A stretch of DNA of 64,000 nucleotides from Petrimonas sulfuriphila (lineage in GTDB: Bacteria > Bacteroidota > Bacteroidia > Bacteroidales > Dysgonomonadaceae). The position numbers and the translations under genes are program-made. Within the stretch, counting starts at the first letter, position 1. Each line of letters begins with the position of its first letter. The stretch lies in the NCBI RefSeq assembly GCF_051201015.1, contig NZ_JBPEHI010000003.1; one strand, 5' to 3'. Under the pieces are notes generated by a model that made no database searches, had not been told where the DNA came from, and was given only the letters and a program-made list of their open reading frames with translations. Below are positions 33,894-42,337 of this stretch, in pieces.

Positions 33894-34502
33894 ATGGAGC
33901 AAATTAAAAACATCGTTTTCGATTTTGGTGGAGTGTTAATCGACTGGAATCCTGTATATCTTTACAGTAAGATTTTTGAAGACCGTGCCGAGATGGAGTA
34001 TTTTCTGAACAATGTTTGCACGTATCCGTGGAACGTCCTTCAGGATGCCGGCCGTCCTGTCGCACTCGCAACAGCTGAAAAGCAGCAGGAGTTTCCTCAA
34101 TACAAGGATGAAATTGCGATGTATTATGGCCGGTGGGCAGAAATGCTGGGTGGTGAGATTAGTGAAAACTCCCGGTTGGTGAAGCTCCTGAGCAAAAATT
34201 ACAACACCTACGGACTGACCAACTGGTCGGCCGAGACCATTCCCGTGGCCATGGAGCGGTATGAATTCTTCAACTATTTAAAAGGAATGGTGGTTTCGGG
34301 TGACGAGAAAATCGTAAAACCCGACCCGAAATTGTATTATATTTTATTGGATCGATTCAGTATAGACCCTGAAGAGACGTTGTTTATCGATGATAATGCA
34401 CACAACATAGATACTGCCAGACTATTGGGCTTTAGGACTATACATCTTGTTCCGGAAATGAACCTGAAGGAAGAGTTGGTGAAGATGGGGGTGTTGTTAT
34501 AA
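33894..34502 (+). CDS. HAD-superfamily hydrolase (YihX/haloacid dehalogenase-like)
   Basis: 202 residues. HAD motifs are motif I as FDFGGVLIDWNP (residues 9-20, nucleophile Asp10; the second Asp is Gly, as in many dehalogenase-like members), motif II YGLTNWSAET (about 104-113), motif III Lys in VSGDEKIVKPDPKLY (about 134-148), and motif IV FIDDNAHNIDTA (about 164-175). A helical cap lies between motifs I and II. A phosphatase acting on small sugar phosphates is the usual activity of YihX-type proteins; the substrate here is not evident. Confidence 0.9.
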   Translation: MEQIKNIVFDFGGVLIDWNPVYLYSKIFEDRAEMEYFLNNVCTYPWNVLQDAGRPVALATAEKQQEFPQYKDEIAMYYGRWAEMLGGEISENSRLVKLLSKNYNTYGLTNWSAETIPVAMERYEFFNYLKGMVVSGDEKIVKPDPKLYYILLDRFSIDPEETLFIDDNAHNIDTARLLGFRTIHLVPEMNLKEELVKMGVLL

Positions 34503-34549
34503 ATAATACTTTTTAACCTTTGGCAACACGCTATTTGCCAATTATTTCC

Positions 34550-34557
34550 TATCTTTG
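34550..34557 (+). promoter_or_regulatory. Predicted -7 element of the metK leader
   Basis: TATCTTTG fits TAnnTTTG and lies 17 bp upstream of the riboswitch P1 stem, giving a leader of about 235 nt before metK. Confidence 0.55.
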
Positions 34558-34573
34558 CATCCGAAAATAATCG

Positions 34574-34625
34574 TGTGGACAGATTTGAACTGCTTGCAAC
34601 CACAGAAAAAAATGCTAAAACGCCC
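34574..34625 (+). ncRNA. SAM-II-type (SAM-alpha) riboswitch upstream of metK
   Basis: P1 is TGTGG (34574-34578) with CCACA (34600-34604). Inside and after it are the conserved stretches AGATTTGAACTGCTTGCAAC (34581-34600) and AAAAAAATGCTAAAA (34606-34620), which match the GAUUU...CUUGCAA...CCAC...AAAAUGCUAAAA layout of SAM-II riboswitches, known in Alphaproteobacteria and Bacteroidota. It binds S-adenosylmethionine, the product of metK, which starts 173 nt downstream. The pseudoknot helix could not be verified by eye. SAM-V shares a similar core. Confidence 0.8.
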
Positions 34626-34798
34626 AGCTGTTCGCTATTTTTTCTTGCATGCACTTCCTTTTCTCTCCCGACTGGTTACGTAAATTTTATTAATCACAAA
34701 GCCGATAATCAAAGGTTTGGGATAACAGTACTTTTATGGTTTAAAAATCAAATAGCCTAGCATCCTCAATATTGATTTTGGTTCTTTTATCTTAAAAA

Positions 34799-36103
34799 AT
34801 GAATTATTTCTTTACCTCCGAATCGGTGTCCGAGGGACACCCCGATAAAGTAGCCGATCAGATATCGGATGCTTTGCTGGACGAGTTTCTGGCATATGAC
34901 CCTCACTCGAAAGTAGCTTGCGAAACGTTGGTGACAACCGGTCAGGTTGTTCTTGCCGGTGAAGTTAAATCAAATACGTATGTGGATGTTGCTGAGGTGG
35001 CGCGTAAGGTTATTGCCGGTATCGGCTACACCAAAAGCGAATACCAGTTTGAAGCTAAATCGTGTGGTGTTTTTTCGAGCATCCACGAACAATCCGACGA
35101 CATAAACCGGGGGGTTGACGGCAAAGCAGACCCGATGGACCAGGGCGCCGGTGATCAGGGGATGATGTTTGGTTATGCAACAGCGGAAACCGATAACTAT
35201 ATGCCGTTGGCATTGGATTTGAGCCACGCATTGTTGCGCGAATTGGCTAACATCCGGAAAAACGAACTGGAACTGATGCCCTACCTCCGTCCCGATGCCA
35301 AATCGCAGGTTACCATTGAGTATTCCCCGGACGGAACTCCTGTCCGCATTGATACAATCGTGATTTCCACTCAGCACGATGAGTTTATTTATCCCGAAAG
35401 TAATACAAGGGAGGCGGTTTTAAAGGCGGATGCGGCCATGCAGCAACAAATAGCCAATGATGTGAAAACGATTCTGATTCCGCGTGTCCGTGAGAAGTAT
35501 AAACATACCCGGGACATTCATAAACTTTTCGACGATAAGATAAAGTACCACATAAATCCTACCGGAAAATTCGTTATCGGTGGCCCGCACGGAGATACGG
35601 GATTGACCGGACGCAAAATCATCGTGGATACTTACGGAGGGAAAGCGTCGCACGGCGGCGGTGCATTTTCCGGGAAGGATCCGTCTAAAGTGGATCGTTC
35701 AGCAGCTTATGCGGCACGCCATATCGCCAAAAACCTGGTTGCTGCGGGAGTGGCATCTGAAGTATTGATACAGGTTTCGTACGCCATCGGTGTGGCACAT
35801 CCGATGAACATTTATGTGAATACCTTCGGGAAGAGTAGGGTAGATATGGCTGATGCTGAAATCGCCGAAAAAGTAAAAACCCTGTTCGATATGCGTCCTA
35901 AGGCTATTGAGAACCGGTTGAAACTTCGTAATCCGATATATTTGGAAACGGCTTCCTACGGACATATGGGCCGTCAACCGGAAATTGTTACGAAGAAATT
36001 TGAATCTCGTTATATGCCGGAGACAGTCGTCAAGGAAGTCGAGCTTTTTACCTGGGAAAAACTGGATTATGTGGATGTAATTCAGAAAGAATTTGGGTTA
36101 TAA
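34799..36103 (+). CDS. metK: S-adenosylmethionine synthetase
   Basis: 434 residues, slightly longer than the E. coli enzyme, as in other Bacteroidota. It makes SAM from methionine and ATP in the cytoplasm. MetK signatures are TSESVSEGHPDKVADQISDA (7-26; His and Lys for ATP), GDQGMMFGYATAETDNYMP (the GAGDQG motif, about 117-135), NPTGKFVIGGPHGDTGLTGR (about 251-270), and the phosphate loop GGGAFSGKDPSKVDRSAAY (about 285-303). Expression is probably set by the riboswitch in the leader. The LOG gene follows after 6 bp. Confidence 0.97.
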   Translation: MNYFFTSESVSEGHPDKVADQISDALLDEFLAYDPHSKVACETLVTTGQVVLAGEVKSNTYVDVAEVARKVIAGIGYTKSEYQFEAKSCGVFSSIHEQSDDINRGVDGKADPMDQGAGDQGMMFGYATAETDNYMPLALDLSHALLRELANIRKNELELMPYLRPDAKSQVTIEYSPDGTPVRIDTIVISTQHDEFIYPESNTREAVLKADAAMQQQIANDVKTILIPRVREKYKHTRDIHKLFDDKIKYHINPTGKFVIGGPHGDTGLTGRKIIVDTYGGKASHGGGAFSGKDPSKVDRSAAYAARHIAKNLVAAGVASEVLIQVSYAIGVAHPMNIYVNTFGKSRVDMADAEIAEKVKTLFDMRPKAIENRLKLRNPIYLETASYGHMGRQPEIVTKKFESRYMPETVVKEVELFTWEKLDYVDVIQKEFGL

Positions 36104-36109
36104 TAAAAA

Positions 36110-36721
36110 ATGAAACGGAATTTATCTGAAAAAAATATCAGAGAGGTGGTTGTTTACTGCGCTTCGAGTCCTCACATTGGAGAAGCGTATTTCGATATTG
36201 CCCGGCAATTGGGAAAAGTCTTGGCAAATAACAACATCACGTGTATAACCGGTGGTGGAAAACAGGGATTGATGGGGGCAGTAAACGATAGTGTGCTGGA
36301 GAACGGGGGAAAAGTAAAAGGGATTATTCCACAATTTATGATCGATTCGGGGTGGTGCCATCCTCAGTTATCGGAGCTGGTTGTTACCGAATCGATGCAC
36401 GAGCGTAAATTTTTGATGGCTAAGCAATCCGATGCTGCCGTTGCGCTGCCAGGCGGATTCGGGACATTGGAAGAGTTAGCGGAGATTCTCACGTGGAAGC
36501 AGTTGGGACTCTACAAAAATGCAGTTGTTATTCTCAATATAAACGGTTATTACGATCCTTTACTGGCGATGTTTGATAAAATGATCTGCGAAAAATTTCT
36601 TCATCACAATTATCGTAATTTATGGCAGGTTGTTGACTCACCAGAAAAAGCGATTGATTACCTGCAAAATGGTGAGACGTGGAACCCCTCTTTTACCAAA
36701 TATGACAAAAAAGAATTGTAA
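36110..36721 (+). CDS. LOG-family protein (TIGR00730 type nucleotide 5'-monophosphate phosphoribohydrolase)
   Basis: 203 residues. The Lonely-Guy signature is present: GGGKQGLMGAVNDSVL (about 46-61), the ESMHERKFLM segment with catalytic Arg/Lys, and PGGFGTLEELAEILTWKQLG (PGGxGTxxE, about 112-131). These enzymes release adenine-type bases from nucleoside monophosphates; in bacteria they often act on AMP-like substrates. Six bp from metK, so co-transcribed. The substrate here is not determined. Confidence 0.92.
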   Translation: MKRNLSEKNIREVVVYCASSPHIGEAYFDIARQLGKVLANNNITCITGGGKQGLMGAVNDSVLENGGKVKGIIPQFMIDSGWCHPQLSELVVTESMHERKFLMAKQSDAAVALPGGFGTLEELAEILTWKQLGLYKNAVVILNINGYYDPLLAMFDKMICEKFLHHNYRNLWQVVDSPEKAIDYLQNGETWNPSFTKYDKKEL

Positions 36722-36743
36722 TTTTGTTGAAAATTTGTAAGGT

Positions 36744-37607
36744 GTGCCCGAAAGAATTCCCCAAATACCGGTAGATGACGTTATTGGACAATCATCCGAT
36801 TCAATTCGGGTCGGATTTTTGTCGTTTGAGTATATTCCTACAGATAACACCGGGCTTTTTTTTAATGTCGACAGTTCTACTTTCTCGGTTTCATCGGGGC
36901 AAATGCCGGAGGGATTTTCCGGAGCGCTTCTTCCCTTTTCTCAAACCGTTCATAGCGTTTTTTTTCTCTTCTTTACATTCTGTTTTGTTATTGTTGCTTT
37001 CTGGTTTAACAGAGAAGGCCTTACGTTGGTGGCTAACTTCAGAAATATCTTTTCGGGAGGAATGCGAAGACGGACAATCTTTAAGGAAGAGATTACTACA
37101 ACCGGAATCTGGAGCGAGTTTTTTTTGATTTTTCAAACCATCCTGATTTTAACTGTCGTTTTTTTTACTTTTTTTTGGGATAAAGGTATTTCCGGCTTAT
37201 CCGTTAAAAACATGGTGTTGGTCTTTCTGGCTGTTTTTCTCGGTATTCTGCTTTTTCTCAGTATAAAATATTTAGTATACAAGTTGATAGGTTATATTTT
37301 TATTGAATGGGGTATAAGTGAGTGGACAGAAAAGTATTTCAGGGTAGTTGAACTAATGGGAGTGCTTATTTTTATTCCGGCAATGTTCTTAGTGTTTGTG
37401 CCGGGGTATGCAAAAATAGCTCTTTTTTTACTAATTATAATTTTTTTTATTATAATGATGGTGGTTTTCTGGAATCTGTTAAATGTTTTTGCTAAAAACA
37501 AAGTGGGTTTGCTTAATTATTTTTTGTACCTTTGCGCCATTGAAATCGTCCCTTTTTTTCTGCTTTACAAGGGGGTGGTTTCTTTAGTAAATATCGCAGG
37601 TAATTAA
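36744..37607 (+). CDS. DUF4271-type membrane protein
   Basis: 287 residues from a GTG start at 36744. The first 60 residues are soluble, then about seven membrane segments follow, for example VHSVFFLFFTFCFVIVAFWF, FFLIFQTILILTVVFFTFFW, MVLVFLAVFLGILLFLSI, VELMGVLIFIPAMFLVFVP and IALFLLIIIFFIIMMVVFWN. Position, length and topology agree with the DUF4271 proteins that precede hemD in Bacteroidota. No function is known. It lies 22 bp after the LOG gene and 6 bp before hemD. The GTG start is uncertain. Confidence 0.75.
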   Translation: MPERIPQIPVDDVIGQSSDSIRVGFLSFEYIPTDNTGLFFNVDSSTFSVSSGQMPEGFSGALLPFSQTVHSVFFLFFTFCFVIVAFWFNREGLTLVANFRNIFSGGMRRRTIFKEEITTTGIWSEFFLIFQTILILTVVFFTFFWDKGISGLSVKNMVLVFLAVFLGILLFLSIKYLVYKLIGYIFIEWGISEWTEKYFRVVELMGVLIFIPAMFLVFVPGYAKIALFLLIIIFFIIMMVVFWNLLNVFAKNKVGLLNYFLYLCAIEIVPFFLLYKGVVSLVNIAGN

Positions 37608-37613
37608 TTCGTT

Positions 37614-38378
37614 ATGGCTGTACGCAAAGTAAAAAGAGTCCTTATATCACAACCTCAACCCAGTAACGGAAAGTCTCCTTATTTCGAATTGGGAGAAAAA
37701 TTTCATGTGGAATTCCAATTCAGGCCTTTTATAAAAGTGGAGAGAGTATCCCTGAAGGAATTTCGTCATCAACGTATAAACATACTCGATTTCACGGGTA
37801 TTGTCATGACCTCGCGTACGGCAGTAGATAATTTCTTCTCCCTTTGCGAGGAGCAAAAAATAACCATGCCTGAATCGATGAAGTATTTTTGTATATCCGA
37901 AACCGTGGCGCTTTACCTGCAAAAATACATTGTTTATCGAAAAAGAAAAATATTTTTCAGTCAGACGGGAAAAATAGAAGGGTTGAACACCGCTTTTACC
38001 AAACACTCAAAGGAAAATCTGCTTGTCCCGGTTCCAGAAGAGCATAATGAAGAGGTGCTGAATTACCTGACTTCAAAAAAGCTGAAGTTTACTCCAAGTA
38101 TTATGTATCGTACGGTGAGTAATGATTATGAGGAAGGTGAAGTGCTCGACACCGATATGATTGTCTTCTTTAGCCCCATCGGTGTACAATCTTTATTGAA
38201 AAATTTTCCCGATTTTAAACAGGGTGATATGAGCATTGGTTGTTTTGGTGCGACCACTGCAAAAGCTATCTTAGACGAAGGGTTACGGCTCGATTGTGAA
38301 GCTCCTACGCCGGAATATCCGTCGATGAGTATGGCGCTTGACGCTTTTCTGAAAGAAAATCACAAAAAACACGCCTGA
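37614..38378 (+). CDS. hemD: Uroporphyrinogen-III synthase family protein
   Basis: 254 residues in the HemD fold: RVLISQPQPSNGKSPYFELGEKF at the start, the hinge-side segment FTGIVMTSRTAVDNFFSLCEE (about 58-78), FCISETVALYLQKY, LLVPVPEEHNEEVLNYL, then MIVFFSPIGVQSLLKNFPDF (about 183-202) and IGCFGATTAKAILDEGLRLD. HemD closes hydroxymethylbilane to uroporphyrinogen III on the way to heme and corrin. No other heme gene is in the window, so synthesis may be partial or the protein may have drifted (inference). It is the last gene of the metK cluster. Confidence 0.85.
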   Translation: MAVRKVKRVLISQPQPSNGKSPYFELGEKFHVEFQFRPFIKVERVSLKEFRHQRINILDFTGIVMTSRTAVDNFFSLCEEQKITMPESMKYFCISETVALYLQKYIVYRKRKIFFSQTGKIEGLNTAFTKHSKENLLVPVPEEHNEEVLNYLTSKKLKFTPSIMYRTVSNDYEEGEVLDTDMIVFFSPIGVQSLLKNFPDFKQGDMSIGCFGATTAKAILDEGLRLDCEAPTPEYPSMSMALDAFLKENHKKHA

Positions 38379-38468
38379 TTTTTAGATTGGCCTGACGGAC
38401 AATTAAACTACAGGCTAAATTTCTATTTTTTTATTTCCTTAGCAATACAATCAATTGCAAAAAACAAC

Positions 38469-38476
38469 TATCTTTG
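38469..38476 (+). promoter_or_regulatory. Predicted -7 element of the rnpA operon
   Basis: TATCTTTG, 25 bp before the ATG at 38501. It makes an in-frame TTG at 38486 an unlikely start. Confidence 0.5.
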
Positions 38477-38500
38477 TAACAATAATTGCTTTCGGAGGAA

Positions 38501-38923
38501 ATGCTGTTATCTATGGTTGAAGGACAACGTTTTACTTTCAAAAAAGAGGAACGTGTAACCGGCAATAAAAGGATTTCAATTCTTTTTGCTCGTGGCAGGT
38601 CCTTTCTTGTATATCCATTTAAGGTGGTCTTTTATGAATACGAGTGTATTGCCCCAGAAACTGTTTCCGTCCTGATAAGTATACCCAAAAAGAGATTGAA
38701 ACGGGCAACAGCTCGCAATCGGATGAAAAGATTGGTGAGAGAAGCTTACCGGGTAAACAAAGGCTTGCTTCTATCCCATTTGTTGACGGAAAATCATCGG
38801 GTTGACATAGCATTTGTTTACGTGAAAGACGAAATTTCCGGTTATGACAAGGTGGAAAAAAGCGTGTGCAGGTCCCTGCGGGAGATATCGAATAAACTAA
38901 AAGAGGAAAAGGAAGAATGCTGA
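38501..38923 (+). CDS. rnpA: Ribonuclease P protein component
   Basis: 140 residues from the ATG at 38501 (ATG 38513 is also possible; a GGAGGA tract ends 1 nt before 38501). It binds RNase P RNA and helps recognise pre-tRNA leaders. The family mark is SIPKKRLKRATARNRMKRLVREAYR (RNR motif, about residues 60-85), preceded by the basic RFTFKKEERVTGNKRISILFARGRSF. The gene overlaps yidD by 7 bp, a common pairing; tatD follows. The RNase P RNA gene itself was not seen. Confidence 0.93.
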   Translation: MLLSMVEGQRFTFKKEERVTGNKRISILFARGRSFLVYPFKVVFYEYECIAPETVSVLISIPKKRLKRATARNRMKRLVREAYRVNKGLLLSHLLTENHRVDIAFVYVKDEISGYDKVEKSVCRSLREISNKLKEEKEEC

Positions 38924-39192
38924 AGTTCTTAAAAAATATGCTTACACACCTGCTTCTCGCACCAGTTTATTTTTACCGGTATGCCATTTCTCCACTCTTG
39001 CCGCCCAGTTGCCGGTATACGCCCACTTGCTCGCAATACACCATAGACGCGCTTAAAAAACACGGGCCTTTTAAAGGAACGTATTTGTCTGCAAAACGCA
39101 TTTTAAGCTGTAATCCATGGGGCGGATCGGGATATGACCCGGTGCCGGAACCCAGGGCTAAAAAGCAGCAAGACAAACCGAAAGCAGAGTAA
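38917..39192 (+). CDS. yidD: Membrane protein insertion efficiency factor YidD
   Basis: 91 residues with the invariant cysteine-bearing core PLLPPSCRYTPTCSQYTIDALKKHG and GTYLSAKRILSCNPWGGSGYDPVP. YidD proteins sit at the inner membrane via an amphipathic N-terminus and assist YidC-dependent insertion. Overlap of 7 bp with rnpA, 9 bp from tatD. The C-terminal tail is lysine-rich. Confidence 0.95.
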   Translation: MLKFLKNMLTHLLLAPVYFYRYAISPLLPPSCRYTPTCSQYTIDALKKHGPFKGTYLSAKRILSCNPWGGSGYDPVPEPRAKKQQDKPKAE

Positions 39193-39201
39193 ACAATTTA
39201 T

Positions 39202-39906
39202 ATGGAACTATACGACGTCCACACCCACCAGATTCTTTTGGAGGACACCGATGATCCCTATCACTCGTGTATCCTCGATGTGTACCCCCTTGAGTTTGAA
39301 GTAGCCAAAGAAACGAACGACCGCCATGCTTTTTCCTGTGGAATCCATCCCTGGTATTCCGAAGACAGCGAAAATCAGATGATTTACTTGAAAGAAATTG
39401 TGGGAGACCCACGCATAGTTGCTATCGGCGAAACCGGTTTGGATAAACTGAAAGGCCCTTCCTTCGATGTTCAGATCCCTGTGTTCAAGGAACACATCGT
39501 CTTATCGGAAAAATTGGAAAAGCCGCTGATTATCCATTGTGTGAAAGCGTGGGAAGAGTTGTTACGTGTGCGCGACGAAGCCAACCCCGCCCAACCGTGG
39601 ATTTTGCACGGATACCGGGGTAAACCGGAACTGACCAAGCGACTGGTTCGGGAAGGTTTCTACTTTTCAGTAGGTGACGATATAAATGTGGAATCTATGG
39701 AGCTTATTCCCATCGAAAGCCTTTTTTGCGAAACCGATGAGGATTTTATGGATATCCGTGACGTGTATGCTCAGGCTGCCCAGGCAGTGAATATGGAGCT
39801 CGAAGAGTTTGCAGAAAAAATTGCACAAAATATACACCGTATTTTCCCAACGCTAAAAGCGCCCAAGCCTTTTGATCCGGAAGAAGAGGAAGAAGAGGAG
39901 GATTGA
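39202..39906 (+). CDS. TatD-family metal-dependent hydrolase
   Basis: 234 residues. Metal ligands of the TIM-barrel family are in place: HTH in YDVHTHQ (residues 7-9), CGIHPWY (about 52), GETGLDKLKG (Glu, about 75), LIIHCVKAWEELL (His, about 110), ILHGYRGKPE (His, about 134), and FCETDEDF (Asp, about 174). TatD enzymes are 3'-5' DNases or D-aminoacyl-type hydrolases. The last ten residues are almost entirely Glu and Asp. Co-transcribed with rnpA-yidD. It converges with the RNase H gene, 28 bp apart. Confidence 0.9.
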   Translation: MELYDVHTHQILLEDTDDPYHSCILDVYPLEFEVAKETNDRHAFSCGIHPWYSEDSENQMIYLKEIVGDPRIVAIGETGLDKLKGPSFDVQIPVFKEHIVLSEKLEKPLIIHCVKAWEELLRVRDEANPAQPWILHGYRGKPELTKRLVREGFYFSVGDDINVESMELIPIESLFCETDEDFMDIRDVYAQAAQAVNMELEEFAEKIAQNIHRIFPTLKAPKPFDPEEEEEEED

Positions 39907-39934
39907 CGGGTGATGAGGCGGCTGGCTGGCTGGA

Positions 39935-40558
39935 TTATTTTCTTCCAAAATCTGCCGGAATTTCCCCCCAGTTGTTGGTTTCCCATTTGATAACCGGGTT
40001 TTCATACGTGTTTTCCGATAACCACTTCTCGGCCCGGGTGATAAGCTCGAAAATGGGTTGGTTATACTTGGTTTTTTCTAACTTGGTGTTGCACTTTTTT
40101 CTGACCACCCACTTCATGGCATTCACGCTATCGGAATAAATCGGCAGTTTGCTGTTTTTATGTTTCAACAATGCCAGTGCGTGAACGATAGCTAAAAACT
40201 CGCCGATATTGTTGGTGCCGTCTTTCAGGGGTCCAACGTGAAAAATCTCAACTCCGTCTGCGACAAAAACACCCCGGTATTCCATTAATCCGGGATTTCC
40301 ACTGCAGGCAGCATCCACCGCGATACTTTCCGTAAGATACTTTTCTTGAGACGTGGCTATTTTCCGGTTTTTGGGGCCTGTTTTTCCGATGTGCTTCCAG
40401 GGATTGTCGTTGAAAGCCGCATCTGCTTCTTCCTTCGTTTCAAATGATTTGTACCGGGCCTGTTCAAAACCCGTCACCTGTGCCTTGCACTCGTCCCACG
40501 ACGAGTAAATTCCCGGCTGAACACCCTGCCAAACTACATAGAATTTCTTTTTAGCCAT
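39935..40558 (-). CDS. rnhA: Ribonuclease H1 with N-terminal RNA:DNA hybrid-binding domain
   Basis: 207 residues. The first 45 residues are the viroplasmin-like hybrid-binding domain (FYVVWQGVQPGIYSSWDECKAQV, FKSFETKEEADAAF-type ending as YKSFETKEEADAAF). The RNase H domain has its acidic residues in IAVDAACSGNPGLMEYRGVF (Asp), NIGEFLAIVHALALL (Glu), and IYSDSVNAMKWV (Asp). It removes RNA from RNA:DNA hybrids. It lies 7 bp after the 149-residue gene and should share its transcript. Confidence 0.93.
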   Translation of the reverse strand: MAKKKFYVVWQGVQPGIYSSWDECKAQVTGFEQARYKSFETKEEADAAFNDNPWKHIGKTGPKNRKIATSQEKYLTESIAVDAACSGNPGLMEYRGVFVADGVEIFHVGPLKDGTNNIGEFLAIVHALALLKHKNSKLPIYSDSVNAMKWVVRKKCNTKLEKTKYNQPIFELITRAEKWLSENTYENPVIKWETNNWGEIPADFGRK

Positions 40559-40565
40559 TACCTCG

Positions 40566-41015
40566 TTACATCGTGTCTAAAACATACGGTGCAATCTCAT
40601 GCTGGAGATCGGGGTGGGGATCTTCGATGGAAATGATGCTGTCAACTATGAACTTCGTGTAGCCGCGCCAGGGGATGGGTGCAAAAAATTCCTTGTAATG
40701 CAGTTGTACGTTCTTCCCGCTTGAGAGCATCAACTTTTCGGCGATCTCCTTGTTTTCTACCGAAAAATCGAATTGGTTGGATTGTAGTCCTCCCGGTTTG
40801 TCTGCCCTGAATCCGGTCTGGATAAGTTTCCCTTCGTATGTCTTGAAAATCACCCCTTTATATACCAGGTAATTCAATTCACCTGATTTAACGCCCGTGC
40901 CAAAAACATAATAATAACGCACATATACAAATATGGTGAACGCAATCAGGATGATTCCGAGAAACCGTCCGAACCATTTCCTGCTTCTTCTCTTTTTGGG
41001 TTGTAGGTCGTTCAT
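40566..41015 (-). CDS. Single-pass membrane protein of unknown function
   Basis: 149 residues. A basic start (KKRRSRKWFGRF) leads into one membrane helix (LGIILIAFTIFVYVRYYYVF, about 16-36), then a periplasmic part with GVKSGELNYLVYKGVIFKTYEGKLIQTGF and KLMLSSGKNVQLHYKEFF. I recall close Bacteroidales homologues carrying the name 6-phosphogluconate dehydrogenase, which nothing in this sequence supports: there is no Rossmann fold and the length is a third of that enzyme. Function unknown. First gene of a pair with RNase H1. Confidence 0.8.
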   Translation of the reverse strand: MNDLQPKKRRSRKWFGRFLGIILIAFTIFVYVRYYYVFGTGVKSGELNYLVYKGVIFKTYEGKLIQTGFRADKPGGLQSNQFDFSVENKEIAEKLMLSSGKNVQLHYKEFFAPIPWRGYTKFIVDSIISIEDPHPDLQHEIAPYVLDTM

Positions 41016-41040
41016 ATAAATTCAGTTTTCGATTCTTCGC

Positions 41041-41048
41041 CAAAGGTA
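41041..41048 (-). promoter_or_regulatory. Predicted -7 element of the 149-residue gene/rnhA unit
   Basis: TACCTTTG on the minus strand fits TAnnTTTG, 25 bp before the ATG at 41015. Confidence 0.45.
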
Positions 41049-41113
41049 CGTTTTTTTTGCTTTTTTAGCTATTTATTGCCCCAAAAATAAAGCCCCATCT
41101 CTCTTTTTTAAGT

Positions 41114-41121
41114 TAACTTTG
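41114..41121 (+). promoter_or_regulatory. Predicted -7 element of the C1B peptidase gene
   Basis: TAACTTTG fits TAnnTTTG, 33 bp before the ATG at 41155; an in-frame start at 41119 would overlap it. Confidence 0.5.
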
Positions 41122-41154
41122 TACATTAAATATTACAACCCAAAAAATTGTCGT

Positions 41155-42321
41155 ATGCATAAGTTAACTTTAATTGTTGTTGCTCTTTTTATTTCGGTTT
41201 CTCTTTTCTCCCAAAAATCAGTTTACACATTTACTGTAGTTAAAGAAAACCCTATAACATCGGTAAAAAATCAGGCAAGCACAAGCACCTGCTGGAGCTT
41301 TTCGGGAGTGAGCTTCCTGGAATCTGAACTATTGCGGAAAGGAAAAGGTACATTCGACCTCTCGGAGATGTATATCGTAAGAAGAAACTACGAAGACAAA
41401 GCCGAGAAGTATGTACGGACACACGGACACCTGAATTTTGCACCCGGTGGATCGTTTGCTGATGTGATAGAAACGCTCGATGAATACGGAATTGTTCCCG
41501 ATGATGCTTATACCGGTTTGATCGACAGAGCGGAACGCCACGACCACGGTGAAATGGACAAGGTATTGAGTAGTTATATGAAAGGAATCATCGGAAACAA
41601 TACTGTTTCAACAGTATGGAACAAAGGATTTTGCGGTATCCTGGATGCTTATCTGAAAGAAAAACCCGCTTCGTTCACTTATAACGGGAAGACCTACACA
41701 CCGCAATCGTTCAAAGACTTTCTAGGGCTGGATCGGAACGATTACATTTCAATAACTTCATTCAAGCATCATCCGTTTTATGCATCTTTTCCCCTTGAAG
41801 TGCCCGACAACTGGCGTTGGGCAAATTCATACAATCTGCCGGTGGATGAAATGATGGCGGCCATCGATAATGCCATTATGAAGGGTTATACGGTTGCCTG
41901 GGCATCGGATGTGAGCGAAGGCGGGTTTTCGCGTCAGGGTATAGCCATTGTGCCTGATGAAAATGCAGCAGAAAATGCCGGAACCGATCAGGCAAAATGG
42001 CTGGGCTTGCCGGAACGTGAGAGACGCTCAACCATTGCCGGAAAGGTGGGCTCTGAAGTGCTGAAAGAAAAAAATATCACGCAGGAAATGCGACAGTTGG
42101 CGTACGATAACTATCAGACTACAGACGATCACGGCATGCATATTTACGGCATTGCTAACGATCAGAACGGCAACAAATATTACCTGGTGAAAAATTCGTG
42201 GGGAAAAACAGGGCCCTACGATGGAGTGTGGTATGCGTCGGAAGCTTTTGTTCGTTACAAAACGTTGAGCATCGTTATTCACAAAGATGCACTCCCAAAA
42301 GAGACGGCGAAAAAAATATAA
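41155..42321 (+). CDS. Secreted C1-family cysteine peptidase (bleomycin hydrolase/C1B type)
   Basis: 388 residues from the ATG at 41155, giving a signal peptide (MHKLTLIVVALFISVSLFS). The papain-like triad is Cys in ASTSTCWSFSGVSFLESE (about residue 48), His in TTDDHGMHIYGIANDQ (about 330) and Asn in YYLVKNSWGKTGPYDG (about 350). The architecture resembles C1B aminopeptidases (PepC/bleomycin hydrolase), but those are cytoplasmic, whereas this one is exported; Bacteroidales have many such secreted forms. Peptide degradation outside the cytoplasm is inferred. murF starts 16 bp after its stop, so the two are likely co-transcribed. Confidence 0.88.
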   Translation: MHKLTLIVVALFISVSLFSQKSVYTFTVVKENPITSVKNQASTSTCWSFSGVSFLESELLRKGKGTFDLSEMYIVRRNYEDKAEKYVRTHGHLNFAPGGSFADVIETLDEYGIVPDDAYTGLIDRAERHDHGEMDKVLSSYMKGIIGNNTVSTVWNKGFCGILDAYLKEKPASFTYNGKTYTPQSFKDFLGLDRNDYISITSFKHHPFYASFPLEVPDNWRWANSYNLPVDEMMAAIDNAIMKGYTVAWASDVSEGGFSRQGIAIVPDENAAENAGTDQAKWLGLPERERRSTIAGKVGSEVLKEKNITQEMRQLAYDNYQTTDDHGMHIYGIANDQNGNKYYLVKNSWGKTGPYDGVWYASEAFVRYKTLSIVIHKDALPKETAKKI

Positions 42322-42337
42322 GTTCAGAAGGAACATT

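Noticed and set aside
34575..34760. 61-codon ORF in the metK leader
   Set aside because: It starts within the riboswitch and reads through it; sequence conservation of the aptamer explains the stretch better than a peptide.
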